A stretch of DNA of 50,409 nt, taken from assembly GCF_030272695.1 (NCBI RefSeq), contig NZ_JARFYN010000050.1, positions 1-50,409 of the forward strand. Direction: 5' to 3'. The position numbers and the translations under genes were made by a program. Positions 36,115 to 46,861 of the stretch are shown in pieces. The first letter of the stretch is position 1. Each line of letters opens with the position of its first letter. This DNA is from Martinezella calliandrae (GTDB lineage Bacteria; Pseudomonadota; Alphaproteobacteria; Rhizobiales; Rhizobiaceae). Under the pieces are notes generated by a model. That model worked only from the letters and a program-made list of their open reading frames with translations, had not been told where the DNA came from and ran no database searches.

Positions 36115-37493
36115 GCACTTTGACAGTATTCCAAGCATTCGACCGTTCGCCCGTGCGCGAGATACCGATGGACGATGGGCCGGCGCTAGCGACCAAGATT
36201 GCGGCCGCCGCCGCCGCGTTCAAGGATCGGGATGGCTGGCTCAAGACATATGAGCGTGTCGCCATCCTCCGGAAGGTCGCCGACCTTCTAAACACGCGGG
36301 CAGAAACCTTCGCCAAGCAGATCGCGCTCGAAGGAGGCAAACCCTATCCGGATGCAGCCGTCGAGGTTGCCAGAGCTGCCGACGGTCTGCGCAACGCCGC
36401 CGACGAGCTCAGGAACTTCGCCGGCAAGGAGATCCCGATGGGCCTGACGCCTGCAAGCGAAGGCAGATGGGCTTTTACGACGAAAGAGCCCATCGGCGTC
36501 GTGGCCGCTATTTCCGCATTCAACCATCCCCTGAATTTGATCGTCCATCAACTCGCTCCCGCCATAGCGGTCGGATGCCCTGTCATCATCAAACCGGCGG
36601 CTGCAACACCCTTGAGCTGCCTCGCTCTCGTCGCGCTATTTCGCGAGGCCGGACTGGAAGAACGCTGGTGCCAGACCCTCATCACCGACGACAACCTGTT
36701 GGCGGAGACACTAGCGACCGATCCGCGTGTGAGGTTCCTCAGTTTTATCGGATCGGCGAAAGTCGGATGGTATCTCCGGAGCAAGCTTCCTCCCGGCACG
36801 CGATGTGCATTGGAACACGGAGGGGCAGCTCCGGTGTTGATCCATGGCAGTGCGGATATCGGGACGATCATCGAGCCGATCACGAAGGGTGCGTACTATC
36901 ACGCCGGCCAGGTGTGCGTTTCCACCCAACGCATTTTTGTCGACCGTGCGCGTTTCGATGACTTTGTCGACCTCCTCTCGGCGCGTGTGGCCACACTTCG
37001 GGTTGGCGATCCGCTGCTTGCCCATACCGAAGTCGGACCGCTGATCCATCCGCGTGAAGCCAATAGGGTCACCGAATGGATCGACGAGGCGATTTTTGCC
37101 GGGGCGGCCAGGATCGGCGGCGGACATCTCTCGGATACGACGCTGAAGCCGTCCATCCTGCTGAACCCGCCGCCCGAGGCGAAAGTCTCGCAGCTCGAGG
37201 TGTTCGGGCCGGTGGTCTGCGTCTATGCCTACGACGACTTCGGTGCCGCCATCGACACGGCGAACGGCGTGAGATGGTCCTTCCAGGCAAGCGTTTTTGC
37301 TCAGGATATTGGACCTGCCCTGACGGCCGCGCAAAGATTGGAAGCCTCCGCCGTTATGATCAACGACCATACGGCGTTCAGGACAGACTGGATGCCATTC
37401 GCCGGCCGCAAAGAGTCGGGGTATGGCGTGGGAGGTATTCCCTGGACCATGAAGGATATGTCCGAGGAAAAGATGATCGTTCTGAGGCGATAA
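36111..37493 (+). CDS. Aldehyde dehydrogenase family protein
   Basis: A 460-aa NAD(P)-dependent aldehyde dehydrogenase. Visible features: the N-terminal FKDRDGWLKTYERVAILRKV, cofactor segment VVAAISAFNHPLNLIVHQLA, catalytic glutamate in ALEHGGAAPVLI and catalytic cysteine in HAGQVCVSTQRIFV, then EVFGPVVCVYAYDD. It oxidises an aldehyde to the acid or acyl group. Its start overlaps the ThDP-enzyme stop, suggesting a two-step pathway in which the aldehyde comes from that enzyme. Slightly short for the superfamily (about 480), but motifs are complete. Confidence 0.88.
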   Translation: MSTLTVFQAFDRSPVREIPMDDGPALATKIAAAAAAFKDRDGWLKTYERVAILRKVADLLNTRAETFAKQIALEGGKPYPDAAVEVARAADGLRNAADELRNFAGKEIPMGLTPASEGRWAFTTKEPIGVVAAISAFNHPLNLIVHQLAPAIAVGCPVIIKPAAATPLSCLALVALFREAGLEERWCQTLITDDNLLAETLATDPRVRFLSFIGSAKVGWYLRSKLPPGTRCALEHGGAAPVLIHGSADIGTIIEPITKGAYYHAGQVCVSTQRIFVDRARFDDFVDLLSARVATLRVGDPLLAHTEVGPLIHPREANRVTEWIDEAIFAGAARIGGGHLSDTTLKPSILLNPPPEAKVSQLEVFGPVVCVYAYDDFGAAIDTANGVRWSFQASVFAQDIGPALTAAQRLEASAVMINDHTAFRTDWMPFAGRKESGYGVGGIPWTMKDMSEEKMIVLRR

Positions 37494-37581
37494 ATGCGCG
37501 GGGCGCGCGCGCGCTTGGCAACGATCCTCTGTGGCCGTGTTCAGTGCAATACCAAGCAGCAAGGTGCGCGCGGGCAAACCG

Positions 37582-37970
37582 TCACAAATCTCCGCGCCGG
37601 ATGACGAATTGCACGCGTTCTCCGGCATACCGGGTCTCATGATAGACTATTGGATGTCCCTCCAGGTCAACGTCGACGCTCTCCACGAACGGGACCGGTA
37701 ACGCCTCCGACTGCCTCAGATGCTTAACGTCCTCCGGCGAAGGCATCCTGGCGATACAACGCGTCACGTCGCGTTCGTAGTCGAACACACCGTAATACGC
37801 CGACGAGCCCGCCTTTGAGCAATTCATTCAGGAAGTGAGGCGGTTCGTTACCGAAACGGCGGAGCCGTAGGTTAGCGTCCCTTGACCTATCGGCTGCGCT
37901 CTTTCAACGATTGGATCGACATTTTCAACGACTGCTCCCACGCTCGTTCTCACGCGCGCAAAATAGCATG
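37582..37970 (-). pseudogene. GntR-family (UTRA domain) regulator remnant
   Basis: The minus-strand frame 37827-37582 ends YERDVTRCIARMPSPEDVKH, then VESVDVDLEGHPIVYHETRY and AGERVQFVIRRG, a clear UTRA effector-domain C-terminus as in PhnF-type GntR regulators. The same frame continues upstream (SVGAVVENVDPIVERAQ, PIGQGTLTYGSAVS) but is interrupted by TGA at 37828-37830, and the N-terminal winged helix is degraded. So this is probably a dead regulator, perhaps once of the adjacent ALS/aldehyde-dehydrogenase pair or the hydrolase. The upstream limit is approximate. Confidence 0.55.
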
Positions 37971-38006
37971 CCGACTGCATTATTGACGCCACAGGGAGGC
38001 ACGACG

Positions 38007-38852
38007 ATGAGGATTCACACTGTAACCGGCGGTGCGGGATTGCGACTGCACGTTCGAGAGTGGGGAAAAGAAGGCGCGGCAACGATCTTCTTCATCCACG
38101 GCTGGTCGCAGAACCATCTGTGCTGGAAAAACCAATATGAAAGTGCGCTCGGGGATAATTTTCGCCTGGTTGCAATGGACCTGCGTGGTCACGGCATGTC
38201 GGACGCCCCGCTTGACGCAGCGCATTATACTGAACGGCAGCTCTGGGCGGACGATATCGCCGCCGTCATAGATCAACTCAACCTTGCAAGTCCGGTTCTC
38301 GTGGGCTGGTCCTACGCCGGCTATATCATCTGCGACTATCTCCGCGCCCATGGATCTGGCCGTCTTGCGGGCATCACCTTCGTTGGCGCGGCGACCACCA
38401 TGAACAAGGCAGCGCTCGGCACCCTGATTGGCCCGGGCTTTCTCGACCATGTCCGTGGTGCCACAAGCGATGACTTGCCGAGCAACATCGAAGCAATCCG
38501 CAATTTCATGCGCGCCTGCACTTATTCAAAGCTGCCTTCCGAGCTGTTCGAGACGGCAATTTGCTGGAACATGGCCGTACCGGCGAAGATCCGGGCCGCT
38601 CTGCTTGCCCGCGAGATCGATTCCGACGATGTGCTGGCCGAACTCGCAATACCTGTCCTCATGACCCAAGGCCAGGAGGATACGGTAATCCTGCCGGCAA
38701 TGGGGCGACACATTCTGACATGCTGCCCCAAGGCGACGGCATCCTGGTATTCGGCAACAGGACATGCACCTTTTCTGGAGAACCCCAGTAGGTTCAACGA
38801 GGAGCTAAATCAGTTTGCTCGTGACGCCGTCTCTCTGTGCTCGGACGCCTAA
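38007..38852 (+). CDS. Alpha/beta hydrolase
   Basis: A 281-aa soluble alpha/beta-hydrolase-1 protein. The oxyanion segment is FFIHGWSQN (28-36); the nucleophile elbow is LVGWSYAGY with serine 102. MDLRGHGMSDAP precedes it, and the catalytic histidine lies in YSATGHAPFLENP near the C-terminus. It resembles non-haem haloperoxidase/arylesterase-type enzymes. AGGGAGG precedes the ATG at 38007. Substrate unknown. Confidence 0.85.
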   Translation: MRIHTVTGGAGLRLHVREWGKEGAATIFFIHGWSQNHLCWKNQYESALGDNFRLVAMDLRGHGMSDAPLDAAHYTERQLWADDIAAVIDQLNLASPVLVGWSYAGYIICDYLRAHGSGRLAGITFVGAATTMNKAALGTLIGPGFLDHVRGATSDDLPSNIEAIRNFMRACTYSKLPSELFETAICWNMAVPAKIRAALLAREIDSDDVLAELAIPVLMTQGQEDTVILPAMGRHILTCCPKATASWYSATGHAPFLENPSRFNEELNQFARDAVSLCSDA

Positions 38853-39001
38853 TGCCTTAAAAGAATAGCGCCGCAGGCTCGGGCCTTCTTGCAACATTTC
38901 TTTGCAAATCACCCCTGAGCCGCCATTTTTTGGCGAACAGCCCGCCGTATTTGAGGCGCATCAATGCCATCCGTGAGATGTAACGCCCTAGGGAGCGCTG
39001 G

Positions 39002-39586
39002 ATGGAGACGAGGCGGATTGAATGGAGAAATGCTCGAGAAGGCTCCTATTTGCATGCGGTGTTAGCACTGTCTGCTTGCGCCGCCGTCGTTGGGCTGTTT
39101 TATGCGGCGACACCAATCGAGAGCCTCGGCCCCGTTGCTTTCGACAATAGCAAACTCGACGGGCCGCCTGCTATCAACAGCTTGCAGGCAGCTATCGATA
39201 CAAGTCCGGCCACGCCGTTACTGGCGATCGCGAATGTGGCTGTCCCAATTCCGGCGGAAAGATCGACGAGCCCGGCGAAGCTCGCCATAGCCCGGATCCA
39301 CGTGCAAAAGGCGAAGGCGCCCCTTCCCGCTTCGCCAGATGTGCGCCGGTTCGACGAGTGCCTGCCACAATGCGAGACCCGGGATCCCATGATCGCCGGA
39401 TACCCTGTCGGCAACGGCTATGCCGAAAGTCGGCGATTACAGGCGAGCGACAATCGCAAGGACGAACCCGGCTTCTCACCATTGAAAGATGCGACCTATG
39501 TTGTCGCTCGGGTGGCGGACGCTTCCGGGGCAGCCCTCAAGGGCGGACGCAAGATGCTGGATCACGTCATTCCCACCGATTGGTGA
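39002..39586 (+). CDS. Single-span membrane protein of unknown function
   Basis: A 194-aa protein with a short basic cytoplasmic N-terminus and one transmembrane helix (about 17-36, YLHAVLALSACAAVVGLFYA), then a periplasmic Ala/Pro-rich region and a conserved-looking C-terminus with two cysteines (FDECLPQCETRD). AGGGAG precedes the ATG. First of a run of same-strand small genes (39.0-41.6 kb). No family recognised. Confidence 0.6.
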   Translation: METRRIEWRNAREGSYLHAVLALSACAAVVGLFYAATPIESLGPVAFDNSKLDGPPAINSLQAAIDTSPATPLLAIANVAVPIPAERSTSPAKLAIARIHVQKAKAPLPASPDVRRFDECLPQCETRDPMIAGYPVGNGYAESRRLQASDNRKDEPGFSPLKDATYVVARVADASGAALKGGRKMLDHVIPTDW

Positions 39587-39597
39587 GGTTAAGACCC

Positions 39598-39834
39598 ATG
39601 TCCAGGCGGGCTGACATCAACGGATCGCGAGGAAATTCACAATCATACGAGAGCCCCGCCGCTGGCGCTCATCATGACAAGCCTCCAAACGATATCTCAC
39701 TGTTTTACCTGCCTGCAGACAGCAAAGCTGTCGCGCCCACTCGCAACAAAATCGAACAATCCGAAAAAGCCGCGAGACGCGCAACGGCTATTCTTCTTTT
39801 TTATACTGGAGAATTGTCATGGTCTCGGACCTAA
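39598..39834 (+). CDS. Possible small protein of unknown function
   Basis: A 78-aa frame starting MSRRADINGSRGNSQSYESP, hydrophilic and probably disordered, with a more helical C-terminus (KIEQSEKAARRATAILLFYT). A weak GAGG lies nine nt before the ATG. Its end overlaps the next gene's start by 16 nt. Its coding status is uncertain; position between two better genes is the main support. Confidence 0.35.
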   Translation: MSRRADINGSRGNSQSYESPAAGAHHDKPPNDISLFYLPADSKAVAPTRNKIEQSEKAARRATAILLFYTGELSWSRT

Positions 39835-40298
39835 CGAAGGGTGCCCAAAAGCGCATTTTGATATTTTTGCCGAAGGGCGCCGCTCATGTCATCGCGACGA
39901 AATTGGCCGAGAACGGGTATGAAGCGACAGTGGCGTTGTCGGTGCCGGAAGTATTCGATGCGCTGCGTTCGGATCGATACGGTCTTGCGGTAACCACACG
40001 GCCCGACATTGATATCGTCCGTAATATGCGCTCCATCCCGGTGGTGAATCTCGAGGTGTTTTTTCACGCTGTTCCGTCCGAGAGCGGGCTGGTCACCTCA
40101 TCGAAGCAATTTGACGACACCGGTTTCCTGCAACGGATCAAGGCGCTCATCGAACCAAGGCCCGGCAGGACCGAACCTACCCAGCCTGAAACGGCGCCAA
40201 TTGCGGCGACCGGTGCCAGCGCCGAATGGCCCTTTCGATGGCTGGCATCCGTAAGATCTCTAATTATTAGCTATCTCGCGACAAACCCAAAGAGCTGA
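39819..40298 (+). CDS. Protein of unknown function, receiver-like N-terminus
   Basis: A 159-aa protein. The first about 110 residues (KRILIFLPKGAAHVIATKLA, ENGYEATVALSVPEVFDALR, then YGLAVTTRPDID) resemble an alpha/beta receiver-like domain, but no phosphoacceptor aspartate is obvious. The C-terminus is hydrophobic (WLASVRSLIISYLATN), perhaps membrane-associated. TGGAGAA precedes the ATG. Not a standard response regulator. Confidence 0.6.
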   Translation: MVSDLTKGAQKRILIFLPKGAAHVIATKLAENGYEATVALSVPEVFDALRSDRYGLAVTTRPDIDIVRNMRSIPVVNLEVFFHAVPSESGLVTSSKQFDDTGFLQRIKALIEPRPGRTEPTQPETAPIAATGASAEWPFRWLASVRSLIISYLATNPKS

Positions 40299-40301
40299 GA
40301 C

Positions 40302-40715
40302 ATGGTTGCTCGTAGCTCAGTTCGAGGCGAATTCGGCTCGACGCGCGATCGAAATCCACGTCCCTTTGGATTTTCTGTCCGACATCTGCAAGCCGCCGTG
40401 CCCAAAAAGGAGCTGCTGTTTTACGTGGCAAGCATGACAGTGGCCTGGATAATAGGGGCGGCAGCGTCAAGCGGCTACATCTTATCAGCGCTGTTTGTGA
40501 TCGTAGCCGTGTGGCGGTTCTTCAAAAACACCGCGAACAACTTCATAGAGGAGATGCCGAAGCGCTCAGCGCTCAGGCACTACACGCTCGGTGTAGTCTC
40601 GCTGGTGCTGTTTTTCCTGCTCACCGCTCGCGCCTGCTATATCGCGACGGTCGTCGTCGATACCGCATTTCGCAGCGATTTGTTCGAAAAGATCGCGTTC
40701 AAGAGCTTCACTTGA
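40302..40715 (+). CDS. Membrane protein of unknown function
   Basis: A 137-aa protein with a basic N-terminal tail of about 40 residues and three hydrophobic segments (about 44-58, 60-72 and 90-110; for example LLFYVASMTVAWIIGAAASS and LGVVSLVLFFLLTARACYIA). It starts three nt after the preceding stop, so the two are cotranscribed. No family recognised. Confidence 0.55.
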   Translation: MVARSSVRGEFGSTRDRNPRPFGFSVRHLQAAVPKKELLFYVASMTVAWIIGAAASSGYILSALFVIVAVWRFFKNTANNFIEEMPKRSALRHYTLGVVSLVLFFLLTARACYIATVVVDTAFRSDLFEKIAFKSFT

Positions 40716-40928
40716 GATCCCTGATGACCGCCCCTCTGGTATCCCATCGCCAAAGGATGCGGCTTTGGCCAATAATCTTGTAATAAATATTTGCTGAAAG
40801 CGTCACAGCAAACTTCGTTCGCAACATTCCCGCGCGAAGAAATACTCGGAAATATAAAGACGCATCCGGTTTATATGCTTCGGATAGCTTCGCATCAATG
40901 AATTGAACCGAGTTCAAAGGCCTTGATC

Positions 40929-41573
40929 ATGAAGCATCTGCGTTTCGCTGCCACTTTATTGTTAACAGCTGTTGGCGGCGTGAATATTCCGGCACTTGCT
41001 GAGGAGCCTTCAATCCCGGTCGCCGAGCAGAAACCTGTTGGTGCCGAGACAATGCAATTTGCGCCGGAATGGATGGGGCCGAAAAGAGGGCAATGCCCCG
41101 GCCTTTTCCGCGATCCTCGGTTGGATAGCCCTATTATGGCATTGAGGAACGACATGCCCGCCCCGCCGGCGCCCGAGCCGCCTGCCGGTTTGCTTCACGA
41201 CCCGGATTGCAAGTTGGAGCTTGCAAGCAGACTATCGGCCATCGAGACGTTGATCGGTATCCGTGTCGCTCAGCTTGATGCCTGGCGGGGCTACACCGCC
41301 GCGTTGACGGACTTTCTCGATTTTCCGGGCCATATGCCGCCGAGCTCGTTTCCAGGAGCAGGAACAGCACCATCAGGTCCTGACATTGGAGACAAGAAAC
41401 CGTCCGGACTGTTCGGGGAAAAGATCGCCGATCGCATGCTGGACCAGGCAATCAAGGCTCGTATGCTGAAAGATAGGGCAGCCGCACTTCGCGCCGTTCT
41501 GACGGCTGACCAGCTCGAGAAGCTCAAGGATGCCGAACGATCGCTCGACCCAGGGCCTCGCAGATTCCACTAG
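40929..41573 (+). CDS. Spy/LTXXQ-motif-like periplasmic protein
   Basis: A 214-aa exported protein with a signal peptide (MKHLRFAATLLLTAVGG to ALA, cleavage near residue 24). The mature part is helical and includes the LTXXQ-type motif LTADQLEKLKDAE near the C-terminus, and a paired helix LASRLSAIETLIGIRVAQLD. Relatives act as ATP-independent periplasmic chaperones or envelope-stress/metal sensors (Spy, CpxP), though similarity is modest. The ATG at 40929 is preferred to a TTG at 40923. An AT-rich leader with the 15-mer shared with 27.9 kb lies upstream. Confidence 0.65.
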   Translation: MKHLRFAATLLLTAVGGVNIPALAEEPSIPVAEQKPVGAETMQFAPEWMGPKRGQCPGLFRDPRLDSPIMALRNDMPAPPAPEPPAGLLHDPDCKLELASRLSAIETLIGIRVAQLDAWRGYTAALTDFLDFPGHMPPSSFPGAGTAPSGPDIGDKKPSGLFGEKIADRMLDQAIKARMLKDRAAALRAVLTADQLEKLKDAERSLDPGPRRFH

Positions 41574-41673
41574 CCATCGGTCTGCACCTTGATGGGCAAG
41601 CTATTCATCTCCTTCTCCATCCGACGGGGATACCCCCGAACGCAAGTTGCCTGATCTCCGTCAGTTGGAAGGA

Positions 41674-41730
41674 GCGGCCCGTAAAAGGGCTGCGAGGTCC
41701 GGGGCTTGCCCCGCCCGGCATCCCCGGACC
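41674..41730 (+). other. Two adjacent hairpins in the macA leader
   Basis: GCGGCCC (41674-41680) pairs with GGGCTGC (41687-41693). GGTCCGGGG (41696-41704) pairs with CCCCGGACC (41722-41730), with a nested alternative GGGGC-TT-GCCCC (41701-41712). No T-run follows, so rather than a classical terminator it may be an attenuator, RNA-stability element or operator between the Spy-like gene and macA. Confidence 0.4.
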
Positions 41731-41781
41731 AATCACTAAGCGGATGCGCTGATCCGCACTTGACCATAGTTAGATAATTCC

Positions 41782-43104
41782 ATGCTGTACTCCGAAGGCC
41801 GGCTAACGGCGCAAACCGAACTGAGACAAACTGACCGAGCCGTGCCACGTGCGCGACCATTGGGCACTTCCCGAAAGATCCGGCTCCGGCGGCCAGGATT
41901 GGCTTTTGCCGGGCTCGCTCTTCTTGTCGTCGCCGGCGCATTGCCGTTTCGCACAAACATCTTCCGAGAGGAAAGCTCATCCGCCATCACCGCGGCGGCG
42001 GGGCGGGGCGACGTCGAAGAAGCGGTGCTTGCCTCTGGCACTTTCAAACCGATCAAGCTTGTCGCCGTCGGCGCTCAGGTTTCGGGACGGATCACAGCGC
42101 TAAATGTCAAACTCGGCGAGGCGGTCAAGAAGGATGCGCTGATCGCCGAAATCGACTCCACGACGCAAAGCAATGATCTGAGGACTGCCGAGGCCTCCCT
42201 TGCCAATGTCAAAGCGCAGCGCGAAGAAAGCGAAGCCGACCTCGTCAATGCGCAACAGACACTGGCACGACAGCAGACCGTCTTTCGCAATCAAGCCGGC
42301 TCCAAGGCCGATCTGGACAGCGCGGAGGCCAGCGTCAAGAAGACCACCGCGCAAATCGCTGCGCTCGATGCACAGATCATTGCGGCGGAGGTTGCGGTGG
42401 AAACGGCGCAGGCCAATCTATCCTACACCCGCATTACCGCGCCGATGGACGGGACCGTGCTCGCCATCGTCAATCAGCAAGGCCAGACCGTCAATGCTGC
42501 CCAGTCGGCTCCGACGATCGTCATTCTCGGCCAACTCGACACGATGATCGTTCGCACCGAGATATCGGAGGCCGACGTCGTCAAGGTCAAGGTGGGCCAG
42601 CCGGTCTATTTCACCATCCTCGGCGATCCCGTCACCCGTTATGATGCGGTGCTGCAATCGATCGAGCCGGCTCCGGAATCGATCACCAGCGACAGCAGCG
42701 TCACATCTTCCAGCACCACCGCATCGAGCAGCGCGACGACCTCGTCGTCTTCGTCTTCGGCGATTTATTACAATGGCATCTTCGCCGTATCGAACCGGGA
42801 CAACCGCTTTCGAACCTATATGTCGGCTGAAGTCCATATCGTGCTCGGCGCGGCCAAGGACGCACTGGTCATCCCATCTTCGGCGCTTGGAGTGAAAGCT
42901 GCTGACGGATCCTACAATGTGCACGTCGTCGCGGCCGACGGACAACTGACCTCCAGAAAAGTCGCCATCGGCCTCAACAACAATGTCATCGCCGAGGTGC
43001 GATCGGGCCTTTTGGAAGGCGAGCGCGTTGTCATCGGTCAAGCAAGTACGAGCACGACGACCAGCAGCAGCGCCGGCGGGCCGCCGCCGCCGATGGGATT
43101 TTGA
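41782..43104 (+). CDS. macA: MacA-type periplasmic adaptor (membrane fusion protein)
   Basis: A 440-aa HlyD/RND-type adaptor. A basic N-terminus and one membrane anchor (about 35-55, PGLAFAGLALLVVAGALPF) are followed by the lipoyl half-motifs (VGAQVSGRITALNVKLGEAV and ITAPMDGTVLAIVNQQGQTV), a long coiled coil (about 125-210) and beta-barrel domain. An unusual Ser/Thr-rich stretch (about 302-325) lies between SIEPAPES and AIYYNGIFAV. The stop is three nt before macB. Together with a TolC-like protein not in this window it should export a macrolide, peptide or other amphiphile. Confidence 0.88.
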   Translation: MLYSEGRLTAQTELRQTDRAVPRARPLGTSRKIRLRRPGLAFAGLALLVVAGALPFRTNIFREESSSAITAAAGRGDVEEAVLASGTFKPIKLVAVGAQVSGRITALNVKLGEAVKKDALIAEIDSTTQSNDLRTAEASLANVKAQREESEADLVNAQQTLARQQTVFRNQAGSKADLDSAEASVKKTTAQIAALDAQIIAAEVAVETAQANLSYTRITAPMDGTVLAIVNQQGQTVNAAQSAPTIVILGQLDTMIVRTEISEADVVKVKVGQPVYFTILGDPVTRYDAVLQSIEPAPESITSDSSVTSSSTTASSSATTSSSSSSAIYYNGIFAVSNRDNRFRTYMSAEVHIVLGAAKDALVIPSSALGVKAADGSYNVHVVAADGQLTSRKVAIGLNNNVIAEVRSGLLEGERVVIGQASTSTTTSSSAGGPPPPMGF

Positions 43105-43107
43105 GCA

Positions 43108-45072
<1,965 letters not shown>

Positions 45073-45592
45073 TCGTCTACTGCCAAAACCTTGGGATCAA
45101 TGGACCGCCAACCCCTTTTACAAGGAGGGAGAAATCCGGCTCCACCATTCATGTTGGGGGCGTCTGGCGGAGCCGGCATGCGGGTGATCAGAGCACTCGA
45201 AGAGCTCCGGACCGCATATGAATTTACAGCAACCATCCTTGGAAATATTTCCAAACATTGCCGAAACAAGGTTTTTTTAGGATATTTCTTGTCCAAACGT
45301 TTCTAACATAGCTGAGTTATTCTGGGTTTATCCATTACATCTTTCGATGAATTTATATATCACTCGGGTTTTATTTGGCATATCGTTGGTACGTCCTTTG
45401 CGCGTGGCAAATTATAGTCGATACCGCCCGTTGCCTATTTGCTTTCTCTGCTCCACTTCTTTGAACAGCAAGCAGCAATCGTCGCTTCGAGGGTGGATGA
45501 TCGAATAGGATCGACGAATTTCAACCGGGGAATTGAGTTTGGCGGCAGCAAAAGTTTGGCAATCGGCGCCCGCTGTTAGAAAGAGGCATGTG
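45073..45592. other. Intergenic region between convergent operons
   Basis: About 520 bp with no supported gene. It holds a long inverted repeat (see 45136) and an AT-rich half from about 45290 to 45420. TTTACAGCAACCATCCT at 45223 is a weak 12-of-17 match to the module element, not near a gene start. A 71-codon frame (45091-45306) is not convincing. Confidence 0.4.
45136..45176. terminator. Hairpin after macB
   Basis: CCGGCTCC (45136-45143) and GGAGCCGG (45169-45176) form a perfect 8-bp stem, extendable by two pairs past one mismatch, with a loop of about 20 nt. No T-run follows, so it is terminator-like at best. Confidence 0.35.
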
Positions 45593-46861
45593 TCAACCAG
45601 CAGCGAGTCCATCGCCGCGGCTCCTGAATGCAACCACCTGTTCCAGACCCCTCGGCTGGCGATTGCGCACGGTGATCTCTCCTTCGAACCTGGAAACGAT
45701 TTCCTTGGCAATAGCCATACCGAGGCCTGCTCCGGGGAAGGACCGCTGTCGTGCGATATCGATCCGAAAAAAGGGCTCGAACACTTGGCTGAGGCGCTCT
45801 TCGGGAATTCCCGGCCCGGTGTCGACAATCCTGACGACGGCCTTGTCGCCAGCGTGAGTGACGGTGACGATCGCTGAACCACCGTGCGTTGCCGCGTTGA
45901 TCAAAAGGTTGCGCAGCGCCCTTGTCACCGCCAGAGAGCCTGCGCAAATCATCGCAGGCTCCAGCTCGCCGGCTTCGATCGCCATGCCCATCGTCGTCAG
46001 CTCCGTCACGATGTTTGCGACGATCGTATCGAGCCTTACACGCTGCATGCTGTCCGTGGAAATTTCCTCGCGCACCAATCCGATGGCGCTATCGGCAATC
46101 GTGTCGAGCTCTTGAAGGTCGGCGAGCCATTTCAGCCGATCTTCATCATCCCTGATGAATTCGGCACGCAATCGCATGCGCGTCATGGGGGTTCTAAGAT
46201 CGTGTCCTGCGGCTGCGACCAGCCGCATCCGGCTCTCCGTTGCGGCTTTCACCCTTGTCGATAGTTCATTGAGTGCCCGCGCGGTCACGCGAATTTCAGC
46301 CGGACCGGTTTCTGGAACGTGCGGGAGCGTCCCGTCCGGCCCAATCTCGGCCGAGGCCCGCTCAAGCAGGCGAAGCGGCTTCATGATCTTCGATGCGGCA
46401 AATATGGAAATCAGCACACTTCCGGTAATGATGAGGCCAAGCCATCCTGTGAGTATCTTCCATCCCCCAGGGGGCGGCCCCATTTCCGGCATCGGCATCA
46501 CCATCCAATTGCCGTCGGGGAGGTAGAGGGAGGCGGTTGTGGTACCGGTCGATTGGCGCGATACGGTCGCAACCCGAATATCGCCGGTTCGGCGCAGGCT
46601 TTCCATCAGAAATCCGGAAAGCGGTTCATCGGGGGCTCCATCTGCAGGAACAGCGGCTATGACTACGCCAGCAGAGATCGCCGCAGCCCGGTCTTTTTCC
46701 GCAAGCTTCGCGAGTATGGAGAGCTGGCGCGCCATCGGCTCCATGGTCGTTTCCGGCCGCGGCCCCCGCATCACAAGGCTCGCCGCAAAAGATGAGGTGA
46801 TAACCACCAGAACAATGGCCGTCAGCAAGAGAAGCGCCAGCCGGGCGCCCAGAGACTTCAT
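45593..46861 (-). CDS. Sensor histidine kinase
   Basis: A 422-aa inner-membrane kinase. Two transmembrane helices (about 9-31 and 136-156) flank a periplasmic sensor domain of about 100 residues, followed by HAMP (IMKPLRLLERASAEIG). The phosphoacceptor H is in AAGHDLRTPMTRMRLRAE; the ATPase domain has N box RNLLINAATHGG, G1 DTGPGIPEE, F box FEPFFRID and G2 GAGLGMAIAKEI. It resembles EnvZ-like kinases. Its ATG overlaps the response regulator stop (46858-46861). It faces macAB, which it may control through its partner. Confidence 0.92.
   Translation of the reverse strand: MKSLGARLALLLLTAIVLVVITSSFAASLVMRGPRPETTMEPMARQLSILAKLAEKDRAAAISAGVVIAAVPADGAPDEPLSGFLMESLRRTGDIRVATVSRQSTGTTTASLYLPDGNWMVMPMPEMGPPPGGWKILTGWLGLIITGSVLISIFAASKIMKPLRLLERASAEIGPDGTLPHVPETGPAEIRVTARALNELSTRVKAATESRMRLVAAAGHDLRTPMTRMRLRAEFIRDDEDRLKWLADLQELDTIADSAIGLVREEISTDSMQRVRLDTIVANIVTELTTMGMAIEAGELEPAMICAGSLAVTRALRNLLINAATHGGSAIVTVTHAGDKAVVRIVDTGPGIPEERLSQVFEPFFRIDIARQRSFPGAGLGMAIAKEIVSRFEGEITVRNRQPRGLEQVVAFRSRGDGLAAG

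Noticed and set aside
45223..45239. TTTACAGCAACCATCCT as another module element
   Set aside because: About 12 of 17 matches and no gene start downstream on that strand; likely chance.
45091..45306. 71-codon frame after macB
   Set aside because: Overlaps a large inverted repeat, has no domain, and the composition changes abruptly to AT-rich.
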